This document shows, piece after piece, positions 42,254 through 53,549 of a stretch of DNA of 60,685 nucleotides. This stretch comes from an uncultured Actinomycetes bacterium. GTDB taxonomy: Bacteria; Actinomycetota; Acidimicrobiia; Acidimicrobiales; RAAP-2. The translations under genes and the position numbers were made by a program. Within the stretch, counting starts at the first letter, position 1; each line of letters starts with the position of its first letter. The stretch spans positions 1-60,685 of the forward strand of contig CAIORQ010000032.1 of assembly GCA_903860745.1 (NCBI GenBank), read 5' to 3'. Under the pieces are notes generated by a model, which saw only the letters and a program-made list of their open reading frames with translations, was not told where the DNA came from and searched no databases.

Positions 42254-44536
42254 CTACGCGCGCCGCAACGGCGTCATGGCCAGGACCAGTTGCTTCGTGC
42301 CGTACTCGTCGAAGGTCACCGTGGCGCGGGCGTGCGCGCCGCTGCCGTCGACCTTGTTGACCACGCCGGCGCCGAAGCGGTCGTGCACCACGCGGTCGCC
42401 CACCGCGAGCCCGAGGTTCTCGGCCCCGGTGGACCGCACGGGGGGCGCCGTGCCGGCGCCGAAGGCCTTGCCCGCGGTGAAGTCGGTGCCCCGCCCCACG
42501 AAGCCCTCCTCGTCGCGCGAGAAGCTCGCGCGACGCGTGGGCAGCGACGTCGAGAGGTCGTGCACGAGTTCCGCGGGGATCTCCTGGAGGAAGCGACTGG
42601 GCAGGGCGTCGGCGTGTTGGCCCCACATGGTCCGGCTCCAGGCGTGGGTCAAGATGAGGTGGCGCATCGCGCGCGTGAGCCCCACGTAGCACAGGCGTCG
42701 CTCCTCCTCGAGCTCGGCCTCGTCGGAGAGGGCCCGACGGTGCGGGAAGATCGTCTCCTCGAGGCCGGTGATGACCACCAGGGGGAACTCGAGGCCCTTG
42801 GCCACGTGCAGGGTCATCATCGAGATGGCGCCGGCTCCGCCGTCGAGCTGGTCGGAATCGGCCACCAGCGCCATTCGCTCGACGAAGTCCATCAAGGTGT
42901 CGTACTGCGCGGCGGCCGAGGCCAGTTCGCCGAGGTTCTCCAGGCGCGAGTAGGCCTCGTCGGAGTTCTCCGCGCGCAGCGCGTCGCCCATGCCGGTCTC
43001 GCGCACGATGGCGTCGATCATCTCGCGAGGACTGAGGTCGTTGGCCATGGCGCGCAGCTCGTCGAGCATGAAGGAGAACTTCTCCGCCCCCGCCAGCGCC
43101 TTGGCCGTCAAGCCGGCGGCCGCGGCGTAGTGGGCGGCCTCCGCGAAGGACAGTGAGTTCTCCGCGGCGTAGACGCCCAGCTTGGCCTGCGCCGCCTCGC
43201 CGATGCCGCGCTTGGGCTCGTTGATCACCCGGCGCGCCGAGGCCTCGTCGCGGGGGTTGACGATGAGCCGCGCGTAGGCCAGCGCCGTCTTGATCTCCTT
43301 GCGGTCGTAGAAGCGCATCCCCGAGATCACGCGGTAGGGGATCCCCGCACGCAGCATCTCCTCCTCCAGCACGCGGCTCTGCGCGTTGGTGCGGTAGAAG
43401 ACCGCCATCTGGTTCCACTCCACGCCGGCCTCGTTGCGCGCGCGACGCAACTCGGTGGCGATCCAGCGCCCCTCGTCGTACTCGTCGCCCGCGCGGTACA
43501 GGCGGATGCGTTCGCCCGACCCGTGGTCGGTGAAGAGGTTCTTGGCGTGGCGCGAGGCGTTCTTGGCGATCACCGCGTTGGCGGCGTCGAGGATCGTCTG
43601 GGTCGAGCGGAAGTTCTGCTCCAGCAAGATGACGTCGGCGTCGGGGAAGCGCGCCTCGAACTGCAGGATGTTGCGCACGTCGGCCGCGCGGAACCGGTAG
43701 ATCGACTGGTCCGAGTCGCCCACCACGCACAGGTTGCGGTGCTGGGCCGCCAGCATCATCACCAGTTCGTTCTGCACCCCGTTGGTGTCCTGGAACTCGT
43801 CGACCAGCAGGTACTTGAAGCGTCGCTGGTAGGAGTCGAGGACGGCCGGGTCCTGGCGCAGCATGGCCACCGCGTTGAGCAGGAGGTCGTCGAAGTCCAT
43901 GGCGTTGGCCAACTTGAGGCGCGCCTCGTAGAGCGCGTAGATCTCGGCGACGCGCCGGTGGTTGGGGTCGTCGCTCGAGCCGGCGTCGGCGAAGCGCGCC
44001 GCCGAGAGCATCTCGTTCTTGGCCGCCGAGATCTTCGCCGACACGCTGCGCGGACTGATGCGCTTGGTGTCGAGGTTGAGCTCCTTCATGATCCGCTCGA
44101 CGGCGGACTCGGCGTCGCCGGCGTCGTAGATGGTGAAGCCGCGCTCGTAGCCCAGCACGTCGGCGTGCGCGCGCAGCATGCGCAGGCAGGCCGAGTGGAA
44201 GGTCGAGACCCACATGCTCTTGGCGTCCTCGCCGACCAGCTCCACCACGCGCCGACGCATCTCGTCGGCCGCCTTGTTGGTGAAGGTGATGGCCATGATC
44301 TCGAAGGCGCGCGCGTCGCCGGTCGCCAGGATGTGCGCGATGCGCCGCGTCAGCACCCTCGTCTTGCCCGAGCCGGCGCCGGCCACCACGAGCAGTGGCC
44401 CACCGCGCTGCACGACCGCGCGACGCTGGGGCTCGGTCAGTCCCTCGAGCAACTCATCGGGGTCCCGACGTTCGGGCGCCTCGGGTTCGTTGCCCCACAG
44501 GGCGTCGTCGGAGAAGGAGCGCTGTCTCACTCCCAT
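42254..44536 (-). CDS. pcrA: UvrD/PcrA-type ATP-dependent DNA helicase
   Basis: A 760-residue superfamily 1A 3'-5' helicase for DNA repair and conflict resolution. The Q motif region [10 protein letters not shown], Walker [18 protein letters not shown], motif Ia [14 protein letters not shown], motif [12 protein letters not shown], motif [16 protein letters not shown], motif [14 protein letters not shown] and motif [15 protein letters not shown] are all in order. The C-terminal end ([18 protein letters not shown]) is the PcrA-type tudor-like module that contacts RNA polymerase. ATG 44536 overlaps guaA by 10 nt. Confidence 0.95.
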   Translation of the reverse strand: MGVRQRSFSDDALWGNEPEAPERRDPDELLEGLTEPQRRAVVQRGGPLLVVAGAGSGKTRVLTRRIAHILATGDARAFEIMAITFTNKAADEMRRRVVELVGEDAKSMWVSTFHSACLRMLRAHADVLGYERGFTIYDAGDAESAVERIMKELNLDTKRISPRSVSAKISAAKNEMLSAARFADAGSSDDPNHRRVAEIYALYEARLKLANAMDFDDLLLNAVAMLRQDPAVLDSYQRRFKYLLVDEFQDTNGVQNELVMMLAAQHRNLCVVGDSDQSIYRFRAADVRNILQFEARFPDADVILLEQNFRSTQTILDAANAVIAKNASRHAKNLFTDHGSGERIRLYRAGDEYDEGRWIATELRRARNEAGVEWNQMAVFYRTNAQSRVLEEEMLRAGIPYRVISGMRFYDRKEIKTALAYARLIVNPRDEASARRVINEPKRGIGEAAQAKLGVYAAENSLSFAEAAHYAAAAGLTAKALAGAEKFSFMLDELRAMANDLSPREMIDAIVRETGMGDALRAENSDEAYSRLENLGELASAAAQYDTLMDFVERMALVADSDQLDGGAGAISMMTLHVAKGLEFPLVVITGLEETIFPHRRALSDEAELEEERRLCYVGLTRAMRHLILTHAWSRTMWGQHADALPSRFLQEIPAELVHDLSTSLPTRRASFSRDEEGFVGRGTDFTAGKAFGAGTAPPVRSTGAENLGLAVGDRVVHDRFGAGVVNKVDGSGAHARATVTFDEYGTKQLVLAMTPLRRA

Positions 44537-46062
44537 TCGATGGTCCCCGGCGGCTTCGACGTCACGTCGAGGGCCACGCGGTTCACACCCGGCACTTCAC
44601 GGATCAATCGGTTGGCGATCGATTCGATCACGTCGTAGGGCAGGCGGGCCCAGTCGGCGGTCATCGCGTCGTCGGAGGTGACGGCGCGGATGACGATCGG
44701 GTACGCGTAGGTTCGTCCATCCCCCATGACCCCCACCGTACGCACCGCCGGTAACACGGCGAAGCTCTGCCAGAGCTCCCGGTACAGGCCGGCCTTCTTG
44801 ATCTCGTCGACCACCACGTGGTCGGCGTTGCGCAGGATCTCGGCGCGCTCGCGGGTCACCTCGCCGATGATGCGCACGCCCAGGCCCGGGCCCGGGAAGG
44901 GCTGGCGCCAGACGATCTCGGCGGGCAGGCCGAGTTCCTCGCCGACGTGGCGCACCTCGTCCTTGAAGAGGCTGCGCAGGGGCTCGATGAGTTCGAAGGA
45001 CAGGTCCTCGGGCAGCCCTCCCACGTTGTGGTGGCTCTTGATGTTGGCGGCGTGTCCCGAACCCGACTCGATGACGTCGGGGTACAGCGTCCCCTGCACG
45101 AGGAAGCGCGGGGACTCCTCGCCCTCGGCGAGTTCGCGCGCGACGGCCTCGAACTCTCGGATGAACAACTCGCCGATGATCTTGCGCTTGGTCTCGGGCT
45201 CGGTGACCCCGGCCAGGGCGTCGAAGAAGCGGTCCTGGGCCTTGACGTGGATCAGGCGCACGCCGAACTGGCGCGTGAAGGTGGCCTCGATCTGCTCGCC
45301 CTCGTTCTTGCGCATCAGCCCGGTGTCGACGAAGACGCAGGTCAGCTGGGTGCCGATCGCCTTGGTGACGAGCGCCGCCGCCACCGCCGAGTCCACGCCG
45401 CCCGACAGGGCGCACAGGACGCGTTCGGCGCCCACGCGGGCGCGGATGGCGGCGACCTGGTCGTCGATGATCGAGGTGTTCGTCCACGTCGGCGCGATCT
45501 CGGCGACGTGGTGCAGGAAGTTCTCGAGCAGCTCTTGACCACGCTCGGAGTGGGCGACCTCGGGGTGGAACTGGGTGGCGTAGAGGCGCCGATCGGCGTT
45601 CTCCATCACCGCGACCGGCGCGAGGGGCGTCGAGGCGGTGACCGTGAATCCCTCGGGGGCCGTCGCGATGGCGTCGCCGTGGCTCATCCAGCACGACTGG
45701 CGCTCGGGCCACTCCTCCATCAGCGCACTGGGACCCTGGCGGGTCAGCTCGGTGCGGCCGTACTGCCCACCGCCGGTGTGGGCCACCTCGCCGCCGAGCT
45801 GCAGCGCCATGAGCTGGGCGCCGTAACAGATGCCCAGCATGGGGATGCCCAACTCGTAGATGGCCGGGTCCAGTGAGGGGGCCGGGACCTCGTAGACGGA
45901 CTTGGGTCCACCCGAGAGGATGATGGCCGAGGGGTTCTTCGCGCGGACCTCCTCGGCGGTGATGGTGCTCTGGACGATCTCGGAGTAGACGCGCGCCTCA
46001 CGCACCCGACGGGCGATGAGCTGGGCGTACTGCGCCCCGAAGTCGACGACCAGGACCGTCAA
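44527..46062 (-). CDS. guaA: GMP synthase (glutamine-hydrolysing)
   Basis: A 511-residue enzyme making GMP from XMP. The glutamine amidotransferase domain has the nucleophile in [14 protein letters not shown] and His-Glu in [13 protein letters not shown]. The ATP-pyrophosphatase domain has the P-loop [14 protein letters not shown], then [11 protein letters not shown] and the dimerisation end [17 protein letters not shown]. The start is TTG at 46062, overlapping the guaB3 stop as TTGA; no ATG or GTG precedes [18 protein letters not shown] in frame after that stop. It is coupled on both sides. Confidence 0.95.
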   Translation of the reverse strand: MTVLVVDFGAQYAQLIARRVREARVYSEIVQSTITAEEVRAKNPSAIILSGGPKSVYEVPAPSLDPAIYELGIPMLGICYGAQLMALQLGGEVAHTGGGQYGRTELTRQGPSALMEEWPERQSCWMSHGDAIATAPEGFTVTASTPLAPVAVMENADRRLYATQFHPEVAHSERGQELLENFLHHVAEIAPTWTNTSIIDDQVAAIRARVGAERVLCALSGGVDSAVAAALVTKAIGTQLTCVFVDTGLMRKNEGEQIEATFTRQFGVRLIHVKAQDRFFDALAGVTEPETKRKIIGELFIREFEAVARELAEGEESPRFLVQGTLYPDVIESGSGHAANIKSHHNVGGLPEDLSFELIEPLRSLFKDEVRHVGEELGLPAEIVWRQPFPGPGLGVRIIGEVTRERAEILRNADHVVVDEIKKAGLYRELWQSFAVLPAVRTVGVMGDGRTYAYPIVIRAVTSDDAMTADWARLPYDVIESIANRLIREVPGVNRVALDVTSKPPGTIEWE

Positions 46063-47222
46063 TGGCCCATGCCCACGCCCTGGGCGCGCTGGAGCTGCTT
46101 GCCCTCGGTCTGCAGGGAGGGCGCGAGCATGATCTCGGCCTTCTGGAACTCCTTCAGGGTCTCGTAGCCGCAGGTCGCCATCGAGGTGCGCAGGGCGCCG
46201 AAGAGGTTGAGGCGGCCGTCGTTCTCGTGGGCCGGTCCCACCAGCACCTCCTTCAAGGTGCCACGGACCTTCGTGCGCACTCGCGTGCCGCGCGGCAGGG
46301 TCGGGTGGAAGGTCGCCATGCCCCAGTGGAAGCCGTGGGCCGGCGCCTCGACGGCGCTGGTGAGGGGCGAACCGATCATCACCGCGTCGGCGCCGCAGGC
46401 GATGGCCTTGGCGATGTCGCCGCCCTTGGACATGCCGCCGTCGGCGATCACGTGGACGTAGACACCCGTCTCGTCGAGGTGGCGCATACGCGCACCCGCG
46501 ACGTCGGCGATGGCGGTCGCCTGGGGCACGCCGATGCCGAGCACGGCGCGCGACGTGCAGGCGTTGCCCGGTCCCACGCCCACCAGCACACCGGCCGCGC
46601 CGGTGCGCATCAGGTGCAGGGCGGCCTGGTAGCTGGCGCAGCCACCGACGATGACCGGCAACTCGAACTCGCGGATGAACTTCTTCAGGTTCAGCGGCTC
46701 GACGGTCTTGGACACGTGCTCGGCCGAGACCACGGTGCCCTGGATGACCAGGATGTCGAGGCCCGCGTCCAGGATGGTCTTGGCCATCCATTCGGTCTTC
46801 TGGGGCGTCACCGAGGCGGAGGTGACGATGCCGGCGGCCTTCATCTGGCGGATGCGCTCGGCGACGAGCTCGAGCTTGACCGGCTCGAGGTACATCTGCT
46901 GCATGCGCGCGGTGGCCTTGTCGTCGTCCAGGGTCTGGATCTCCTCGAACAGCGGCGTCGGGTCCTCGTAGCGGGTCCACAGGCCCTCGAGGTTCAAGAC
47001 GCCCAGCCCCCCGAGGCGTCCCATCTCGATGGCGGTCGTGGGCGAGATCGCCCCGTCCATGGCCGAGCCGAGCACCGGCAGCTCGAACTTGTAGGCGTCG
47101 ATCTGCCAGGAGATGTCCACGTCCTCGGGGTCACGCGTGCGCCGCGAGGGCACGATGGCGATGTCGTCGAAGCCGTAGGCCTGACGAGCCGTTTTATAGA
47201 TACCGATTTCTACTTCCGCCAT
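46059..47222 (-). CDS. guaB3: GuaB3 family IMP dehydrogenase-related protein
   Basis: A 387-residue TIM-barrel protein of the IMPDH/GMPR superfamily without CBS domains. [20 protein letters not shown] and [17 protein letters not shown] are characteristic of actinobacterial GuaB3; the catalytic loop [15 protein letters not shown] has the active-site Cys, and [25 protein letters not shown] binds phosphate. ATG 47222 follows GGAGG, and a -10 box TAGATT lies at 47273-47278. Its stop overlaps guaA. Whether it makes XMP itself or serves another step cannot be decided here; canonical guaB is not in the window. Confidence 0.93.
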   Translation of the reverse strand: MAEVEIGIYKTARQAYGFDDIAIVPSRRTRDPEDVDISWQIDAYKFELPVLGSAMDGAISPTTAIEMGRLGGLGVLNLEGLWTRYEDPTPLFEEIQTLDDDKATARMQQMYLEPVKLELVAERIRQMKAAGIVTSASVTPQKTEWMAKTILDAGLDILVIQGTVVSAEHVSKTVEPLNLKKFIREFELPVIVGGCASYQAALHLMRTGAAGVLVGVGPGNACTSRAVLGIGVPQATAIADVAGARMRHLDETGVYVHVIADGGMSKGGDIAKAIACGADAVMIGSPLTSAVEAPAHGFHWGMATFHPTLPRGTRVRTKVRGTLKEVLVGPAHENDGRLNLFGALRTSMATCGYETLKEFQKAEIMLAPSLQTEGKQLQRAQGVGMGH

Positions 47223-47438
47223 GGCGACCTCCGGGGGTGAAACCGCGCTCCGAGCTGAACGTGATTGCCTCCAATCTACTGGACTGCACTGGTGGCGAAG
47301 CCGCCGCGCGAGGGGGCTCGCGGTGGCGCCCGGCCGAGACCGCCGCGGGAGTGGGGCGGTCCGTGGGCGCCTAGGGTGGAGTGCCGATACTCCCGCAGAA
47401 CCGACCGACCCCCCCCCAAGCCCCCGAGGAGCAGTGCC

Positions 47439-49556
47439 GTGAAGTCCTTCGCCCGTTTCAGCGTCCGCCACCGTTGGCTGGTGCTCACCATCTGGATCGT
47501 CCTCATCGTCGGCGTCAACGCGGCGGCCCAGGTGGCCGGCAGCGCCTACTCCGACTCCTTCAGCCTCCCGGGGACCAACTCGGTCCACGCCCTGCAGCTC
47601 CTCGAGGAGGGCTTCCCCCACACCTCGGGCGACGCGGACCAGATCGTGTTCCACGCCACGACGGGGACGCTGGCCAGCCAGGAGTCCACCATCGCGCCGG
47701 TCCTGTCGCAGTTGGCGACGCTGCCCGACGTGGGGAGCGTGTCGACGATCACCACGTCGCCCTTCGTCAAGTCCATCGGCTTCGTGACGGTGACCTTCAC
47801 CAAGCAGGCGAATCTCCTCACGAACAAGCAGATCCAGGCCGTCGTGAGCGCCGCGTCGAAGCTCCGTACGCGGTCGCTCCAGGTCGACTTCGGCGGCAAC
47901 GCCTTCGGTCAGCTGAACTCGCCCAAGGGTTCGCCTGACGAGGTCTTCGGTCTCCTCGCCACCGCCGTGGTGCTCTTCTTGGCCTTCGGCTCCCTCTGGG
48001 CCATGGTCCTGCCCCTGGGTGTGGCGCTCTTCGCCATCGGCATCGCCTCGGGGGCCACGACCCTGCTGAGCCACGGACTCTCCATCGCCCAGTTCGCGCC
48101 GATCCTGGGGTCCCTCATCGGTCTGGGCGTCGGCATCGACTACGCCCTCTTCATCGTCACCCGCTCCCGCCAGAACCTGCGACAGGGGATGAGCGTCGAG
48201 GACGCCATCGTCACCGCGGTGAACACCTCGGGTCGCGCCGTCCTCTTCGCCGGAGCCACCGTCTGCGTCGCCCTGCTCGGCATGCTCGTGCTGGGTTTCT
48301 CCTTCTTGAACGGCCTGGGCATCGCGGCGTCGGTCACCGTGCTCATCACCATGCTCGCCTCCTTGACGCTGCTGCCGTCGCTGCTGGCCTTCCAGAAGCA
48401 TCGCGTGCTGAGCCGCCGCGAACGGCGGCGCCTGGCCGCCGAGGGACCCGAGCCCACCCTGGTCGAAGGGGGCTGGCAGCGCTGGGCCCTCTTCGTGGGA
48501 CGACACCCCCGTTCCCTCTCGCTGGGTGCGCTCGCGCTCATCGTGCTCATCGCACTGCCCGTGTCCTCGCTGAACCTGGGTATCTCGGACCAGGGCTCGG
48601 ACCCGGCGGGTTCGACGACGCGTCTCGCCTACGACCAACTCGCCCAAGGTTTCGGCCCGGGCGTCAACGGACCGCTCCTCGTCGTGGGCGAGGTCAAGAA
48701 CCCGACCGACCGCGCGACGATGGAGTCCCTCGACACCTCCCTGCGCACCACGCCGGGCATCGAGTCCGTCCTGCCGGTGAAGTTCAACCCGGCCGGCACC
48801 GTGGGCCAGATCGTCGTCTTCCCCCAGGCGAGCCCCCAGTCGCAGGTCACCTCCCAACTGATCAACCGGCTGCGCGACGTGTACATCCCCCGGGCCACGG
48901 CGATCTCGCACACGGCGATCTACGTCGGCGGCTCACGCGCCTTGGCCGACGACTTCGCCAGCGTCCTGGATTCCAAGATCCCGCTCTTCTTGGCGGTCAT
49001 CGTGCTGCTGGGGTGCCTCTTGTTGATGGTGGCCTTCCGCTCCGTGGTCATCCCGCTGGTGGCGGCACTGATGAATCTGCTGGCGGTGGCGGCCTCCTTC
49101 GGGCTCGTCGTGGCGGTCTTCCAATGGGGCTGGGGTAGCTCACTCATCGGTGCGGGCACTGGGCCCATCGAGGCCTACCTGCCCATCATCATGATCGCCA
49201 TCCTCTTCGGTCTCTCGATGGACTACCAGGTCTTCCTGGTGTCGCGGATGCACGAGGAGTGGGTCAACACCAACGACAACGAGACGGCCATCATCCACGG
49301 CCAGGCCAACACCGGCCGGGTCATCACCGCGGCCGCGCTGATCATGATCTGCGTGTTTCTCTCCTTCGCCTTCGGCGGTGAGCGCATCATCGCAGAGTTC
49401 GGCATCGGGCTCGGGGGCGCGGTCCTGCTCGACGCCTTCATCCTGCGCACGGTGCTCGTCCCGTCGCTGATGCACTACCTCGGTCGCGCGAACTGGTGGA
49501 TGCCCCGCTGGCTCGACCGCGTCGTGCCCCACGTGGCCGTCGAGGCGGGCGAGTAG
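47439..49556 (+). CDS. MMPL/RND-family transporter
   Basis: A 705-residue membrane transporter with two repeats of six helices. Each repeat has a large extracytoplasmic domain after the first helix. Proton-relay motifs are GVGIDYALFIVTRSR in the first half and LFGLSMDYQVFLVSRMHEEW in the second, matching the Asp-Tyr pairs of MmpL3-type proteins. The size suits the smaller actinobacterial MMPL group that exports lipids or antibiotics. GTG 47439 follows GAGGAG at about 7 nt; a TAGGGT -10 box lies at 47372-47377. It is divergent from guaB3 across 216 bp containing a run of C bases. Confidence 0.88.
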   Translation: MKSFARFSVRHRWLVLTIWIVLIVGVNAAAQVAGSAYSDSFSLPGTNSVHALQLLEEGFPHTSGDADQIVFHATTGTLASQESTIAPVLSQLATLPDVGSVSTITTSPFVKSIGFVTVTFTKQANLLTNKQIQAVVSAASKLRTRSLQVDFGGNAFGQLNSPKGSPDEVFGLLATAVVLFLAFGSLWAMVLPLGVALFAIGIASGATTLLSHGLSIAQFAPILGSLIGLGVGIDYALFIVTRSRQNLRQGMSVEDAIVTAVNTSGRAVLFAGATVCVALLGMLVLGFSFLNGLGIAASVTVLITMLASLTLLPSLLAFQKHRVLSRRERRRLAAEGPEPTLVEGGWQRWALFVGRHPRSLSLGALALIVLIALPVSSLNLGISDQGSDPAGSTTRLAYDQLAQGFGPGVNGPLLVVGEVKNPTDRATMESLDTSLRTTPGIESVLPVKFNPAGTVGQIVVFPQASPQSQVTSQLINRLRDVYIPRATAISHTAIYVGGSRALADDFASVLDSKIPLFLAVIVLLGCLLLMVAFRSVVIPLVAALMNLLAVAASFGLVVAVFQWGWGSSLIGAGTGPIEAYLPIIMIAILFGLSMDYQVFLVSRMHEEWVNTNDNETAIIHGQANTGRVITAAALIMICVFLSFAFGGERIIAEFGIGLGGAVLLDAFILRTVLVPSLMHYLGRANWWMPRWLDRVVPHVAVEAGE

Positions 49557-49569
49557 CCGCGACCCCGCG

Positions 49570-49959
49570 TTACGGTGCCGCCAAGGCGGCCCCGCAGCGA
49601 GCGCAGCGGGCGGTGCCCTCGTGGTTGAGCTCGCGACACGACGGGCACTCGAGATAGGTCTCGCGGGTGCCGTCGATGATCAGTTTGGGTCCGCTCACGC
49701 CCCTCGGCGTGCGCGCGTCGGGGTCGGGACCACCGGCTCGCGCGCGCAGGTCGAACAGGGCGCGCAGGGTCGACGGTCGTCCCCGCCCGCGCTCTTGGGC
49801 CTCGACGAACCTCGCGAGTTCCGGGTCCACCGCGCCCGACGAGGTGGGGAGGCCCTCGCCACAGCGCGCGCACTGCGCCGACCCCGGGCGGTTCTGCTCC
49901 GCACAGCTCGGGCACTCGACGTAGCGCACCTCGGGCGTCGGGGTCCAGCGATCGCTCAT
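49570..49959 (-). CDS. Double zinc-ribbon protein
   Basis: A 129-residue protein with two zinc ribbons, one at each end: CPSCAEQNRPGSAQCARCG (about 16-34) and CPSCRELNHEGTARCARCG (about 104-122). The linker is charged and contains LRALFDLRARAGG. Both ribbons follow ECPSC, indicating an internal duplication. The function is unknown; such proteins often bind nucleic acid or partner proteins. It follows the methyltransferase gene by 20 nt. Confidence 0.75.
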   Translation of the reverse strand: MSDRWTPTPEVRYVECPSCAEQNRPGSAQCARCGEGLPTSSGAVDPELARFVEAQERGRGRPSTLRALFDLRARAGGPDPDARTPRGVSGPKLIIDGTRETYLECPSCRELNHEGTARCARCGAALAAP

Positions 49960-49979
49960 CCGTCGAGACTAGCGAGCCC

Positions 49980-50819
49980 TCACGCGCGCGCGGCCACGGC
50001 CATCACGGTCACGTAGCGACGCTGCAGGCGACCCGCGAAGTCGTCGTCGGCCACCTGGGCGAGTTGAGCGAAGAGCTGCTCGCGACGTGTTCGGTCCATG
50101 ACGAGGTAGCGCGAGTAGGTCGCCAGCAGCCCCAGCGCCTCGGCGGTCGAGTAGGTGTTGGACCACCGGTAGAGACGGACCTCGGGGGCGGCGAACAGGT
50201 CGCCGGCGACGACCTCGCTCCCCTGGGCCGACAGGGCCTCCCACAGGGCGCCGATGTCCGCGGACGCGCCGTCGATGACGCTCCTCAACTCCTCCGTGTC
50301 GTAGGCGTCGTCCCGGTCGTTCACGCCGCTGGCGAGGCGCCGGTCGCGCGTCAGCTCCATGAAGTCGTGGAAACTGCCCTCGGCGAGGGCCTCGTTGGTC
50401 AACAGCGCCAGGTGACCGCCCTCGTCGAGGACCTCGGCGGCCTTGCGCCAGCGGATCTCGGGGTCCACCCAGTGATAGGCGGTCGCCGAGACCACCAGGT
50501 CGAAGCGGCGCCCGCGGGGGTCCCACTCGTCGAAGGTCGCCACGTCGACGTCGAAACGACGTGAATCGAACTTCTCGAGCGCCACCCGGGCCAGTTCGGC
50601 CCCCGGCTCCACGGCGAGCACCGACCATCCCCGCGCCATCAGGGCCTCGGTGGCCACGCCCGGACCGCAACCGACCTCGAGGATGCGCGAGTGCGCGTCG
50701 AGGCCGGCCATCTCCCCGAGGTCCTCGAAGGCCTGGCTCGGGTAGCGCGGACGGAAGCGGTCGTAGTCGGCGGCCACCTCGTCGAAGGTCCGGCCCAGGG
50801 AGAGGTCGCGGGGAGCCAT
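49980..50819 (-). CDS. SAM-dependent class I methyltransferase
   Basis: A 279-residue methyltransferase. The N-terminal FDEVAADYDRFRPRYP is the usual opening of UbiE/BioC-like small-molecule methyltransferases; motif I is ILEVGCGPGVATEAL, then VLAVEPGAE (acidic residue after strand 2) and VVSATAYHWVD. The substrate is unknown. ATG 50819 is chosen over the upstream in-frame start because a -10-like GACAAT (50826-50831) lies 6 nt before it, so the transcript may be leaderless. Confidence 0.82.
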   Translation of the reverse strand: MAPRDLSLGRTFDEVAADYDRFRPRYPSQAFEDLGEMAGLDAHSRILEVGCGPGVATEALMARGWSVLAVEPGAELARVALEKFDSRRFDVDVATFDEWDPRGRRFDLVVSATAYHWVDPEIRWRKAAEVLDEGGHLALLTNEALAEGSFHDFMELTRDRRLASGVNDRDDAYDTEELRSVIDGASADIGALWEALSAQGSEVVAGDLFAAPEVRLYRWSNTYSTAEALGLLATYSRYLVMDRTRREQLFAQLAQVADDDFAGRLQRRYVTVMAVAARA

Positions 50820-50867
50820 CCCTCGATTGTCCCAGCCCGACGGCGTCACCGCCAGGACCACAACGAA

Positions 50868-50893
50868 GGAACCGGGCCTCGCGGCCCGGTTCC
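50868..50893 (-). terminator. Strong hairpin downstream of groEL
   Basis: A perfect 11-bp inverted repeat, GGAACCGGGCC with GGCCCGGTTCC, around a 4-nt loop. On the minus strand it is followed by TTCGTTGTGG, a modest T-rich run. It lies 25 nt after the groEL stop and is a convincing intrinsic terminator for groES-groEL. Confidence 0.8.
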
Positions 50894-50917
50894 AACGAAC
50901 ATCGCGTGCGCGACGAG

Positions 50918-52555
<1,638 letters not shown>

Positions 52556-52849
52556 CTACTTCGAAATCGTCGCGAGGACGTCACGGCTCGAGAGGATCAA
52601 CAGGTCCTCACCGTCGACGCTGATCTCGGTTCCGCCGTACTTCGAGTAGACGACCGTGTCGCCCACGCTCACGCCCGTGGCGATCAGTTCCCCGGTCGAC
52701 TCGGCACGACGGCCGGGTCCGACGGCGAGAACCTCACCCTGCTGGGGCTTCTCCTTGGCGGTGTCGGGGATCACGAGGCCCGACGCCGTCGTCGCCTCGG
52801 CGCTGTTGGGGCGCACGACGATACGGTCTTCTAGTGGGTGCAGTTTCAT
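52556..52849 (-). CDS. groES: Co-chaperonin GroES
   Basis: A 97-residue cap protein. [39 protein letters not shown] and [21 protein letters not shown] are the canonical segments; the mobile loop lies around residues 20-33. ATG 52849 follows GGAGG eight bases upstream. The frame is open further upstream only because it runs antisense-free into the promoter region. Confidence 0.97.
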   Translation of the reverse strand: MKLHPLEDRIVVRPNSAEATTASGLVIPDTAKEKPQQGEVLAVGPGRRAESTGELIATGVSVGDTVVYSKYGGTEISVDGEDLLILSSRDVLATISK

Positions 52850-52868
52850 GGGACAGCCTCCTGTTTGG

Positions 52869-52895
52869 TTAGCACTCAAACGTTGTGACTGCCAA
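52869..52895. promoter_or_regulatory. CIRCE element 1 (HrcA operator, start-proximal)
   Basis: TTAGCACTC-N9-GACTGCCAA on the plus strand. The left arm matches the CIRCE consensus exactly and the right arm has one change from GAGTGCCAA-type arms. The 9-nt spacer is canonical. It lies 20 nt upstream of the groES start, covering the expected transcription start. Confidence 0.85.
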
Positions 52896-52923
52896 TTTAG
52901 CAGACAGACGGGTCGAGTGCCAA
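52894..52923 (-). promoter_or_regulatory. groES promoter (-35 TTGGCA, -10 TAAATT)
   Basis: On the minus strand TTGGCA (52923-52918) and TAAATT (52899-52894) are separated by 18 nt. Both boxes lie within the tandem CIRCE region, so a bound repressor would block polymerase directly. Confidence 0.6.
52897..52923. promoter_or_regulatory. CIRCE element 2 (HrcA operator, distal)
   Basis: TTAGCAGAC-N9-GAGTGCCAA on the plus strand, with the canonical 9-nt spacer and one base (52896) from element 1. Here the right arm is the good one and the left arm has two changes. The two elements overlap the -35/-10 region of groES. Confidence 0.75.
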
Positions 52924-52937
52924 CGCCGGGGCGCGGC

Positions 52938-53549
52938 TCAGGGCGAGAGGCGCTCGCGGTGCCAGTTGTCCCCCGCGCGACGGTAGACGACCCGGTCATG
53001 GAGGCGGTCGACCCGGTGCTGCCAGAACTCGTAGTAGTCGGGGACCAGCAAGAACCCGCCCCAGTGGGCCGGGCGGGGCACGTCGAGCCCCTCGTAGAGG
53101 CTCTCCACCTGCGCCAGACGCTCCTCGAAGGCGGCGCGGCTCTCGAGGACCTCGCTCTGGGCGCTGGCGTGGGCGCCGAGCTGGTGTCCACGGGGTCTCG
53201 CAGCGAAGTAGGCGTCCGAGGCCGCGGCCGACATGTGGCGCACGGCGCCCTCGACGCGGACCTGGCGACCCAGGGGCTCGCAGTACCACAGGAGGGCGGC
53301 GTAGGGGTTCTCCTCGAGCTCGGCGCCCTTGCGCGACCGGTAGTTCGAGAACCATCCGAAGCCGTCCTCGCCCACGTGGCGCAACAGGATCATGCGCGCG
53401 CTGGGACGCGCCTGGGCGCTCGCGGTGACCAGCGCGATGGCCTCGGGCTCGCGCACCTCGGCCTTCGCCGCGTCGAACCAGCGGCGGAACTGGACGAGGG
53501 GGTCCTGGTCGGTGTCGGCGACGTCGAGGGGGATCCAGCGCTCGCTCAC
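52938..53549 (-). CDS. pdxH: Pyridoxine/pyridoxamine 5'-phosphate oxidase
   Basis: A 203-residue FMN enzyme making [60 protein letters not shown] and the C-terminal [23 protein letters not shown] with RERLSP are all standard. GTG 53549 overlaps the tsaD stop (GTGA) and has GGAGG upstream. It is the last gene of the long chain from glmM; PLP is the cofactor of Alr encoded upstream in the same chain. Confidence 0.94.
   Translation of the reverse strand: MSERWIPLDVADTDQDPLVQFRRWFDAAKAEVREPEAIALVTASAQARPSARMILLRHVGEDGFGWFSNYRSRKGAELEENPYAALLWYCEPLGRQVRVEGAVRHMSAAASDAYFAARPRGHQLGAHASAQSEVLESRAAFEERLAQVESLYEGLDVPRPAHWGGFLLVPDYYEFWQHRVDRLHDRVVYRRAGDNWHRERLSP

Noticed and set aside
47223-48911. Upstream extension of the guaB3 frame
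   Set aside because: It is antisense to the MMPL gene, and the conserved GuaB3 N-terminus begins at ATG 47222 with GGAGG upstream.
52859-52923. A single wide-spaced CIRCE with 37-nt spacer
   Set aside because: Although the outer arms are the best matches, two elements with exact 9-nt spacers explain the region better.
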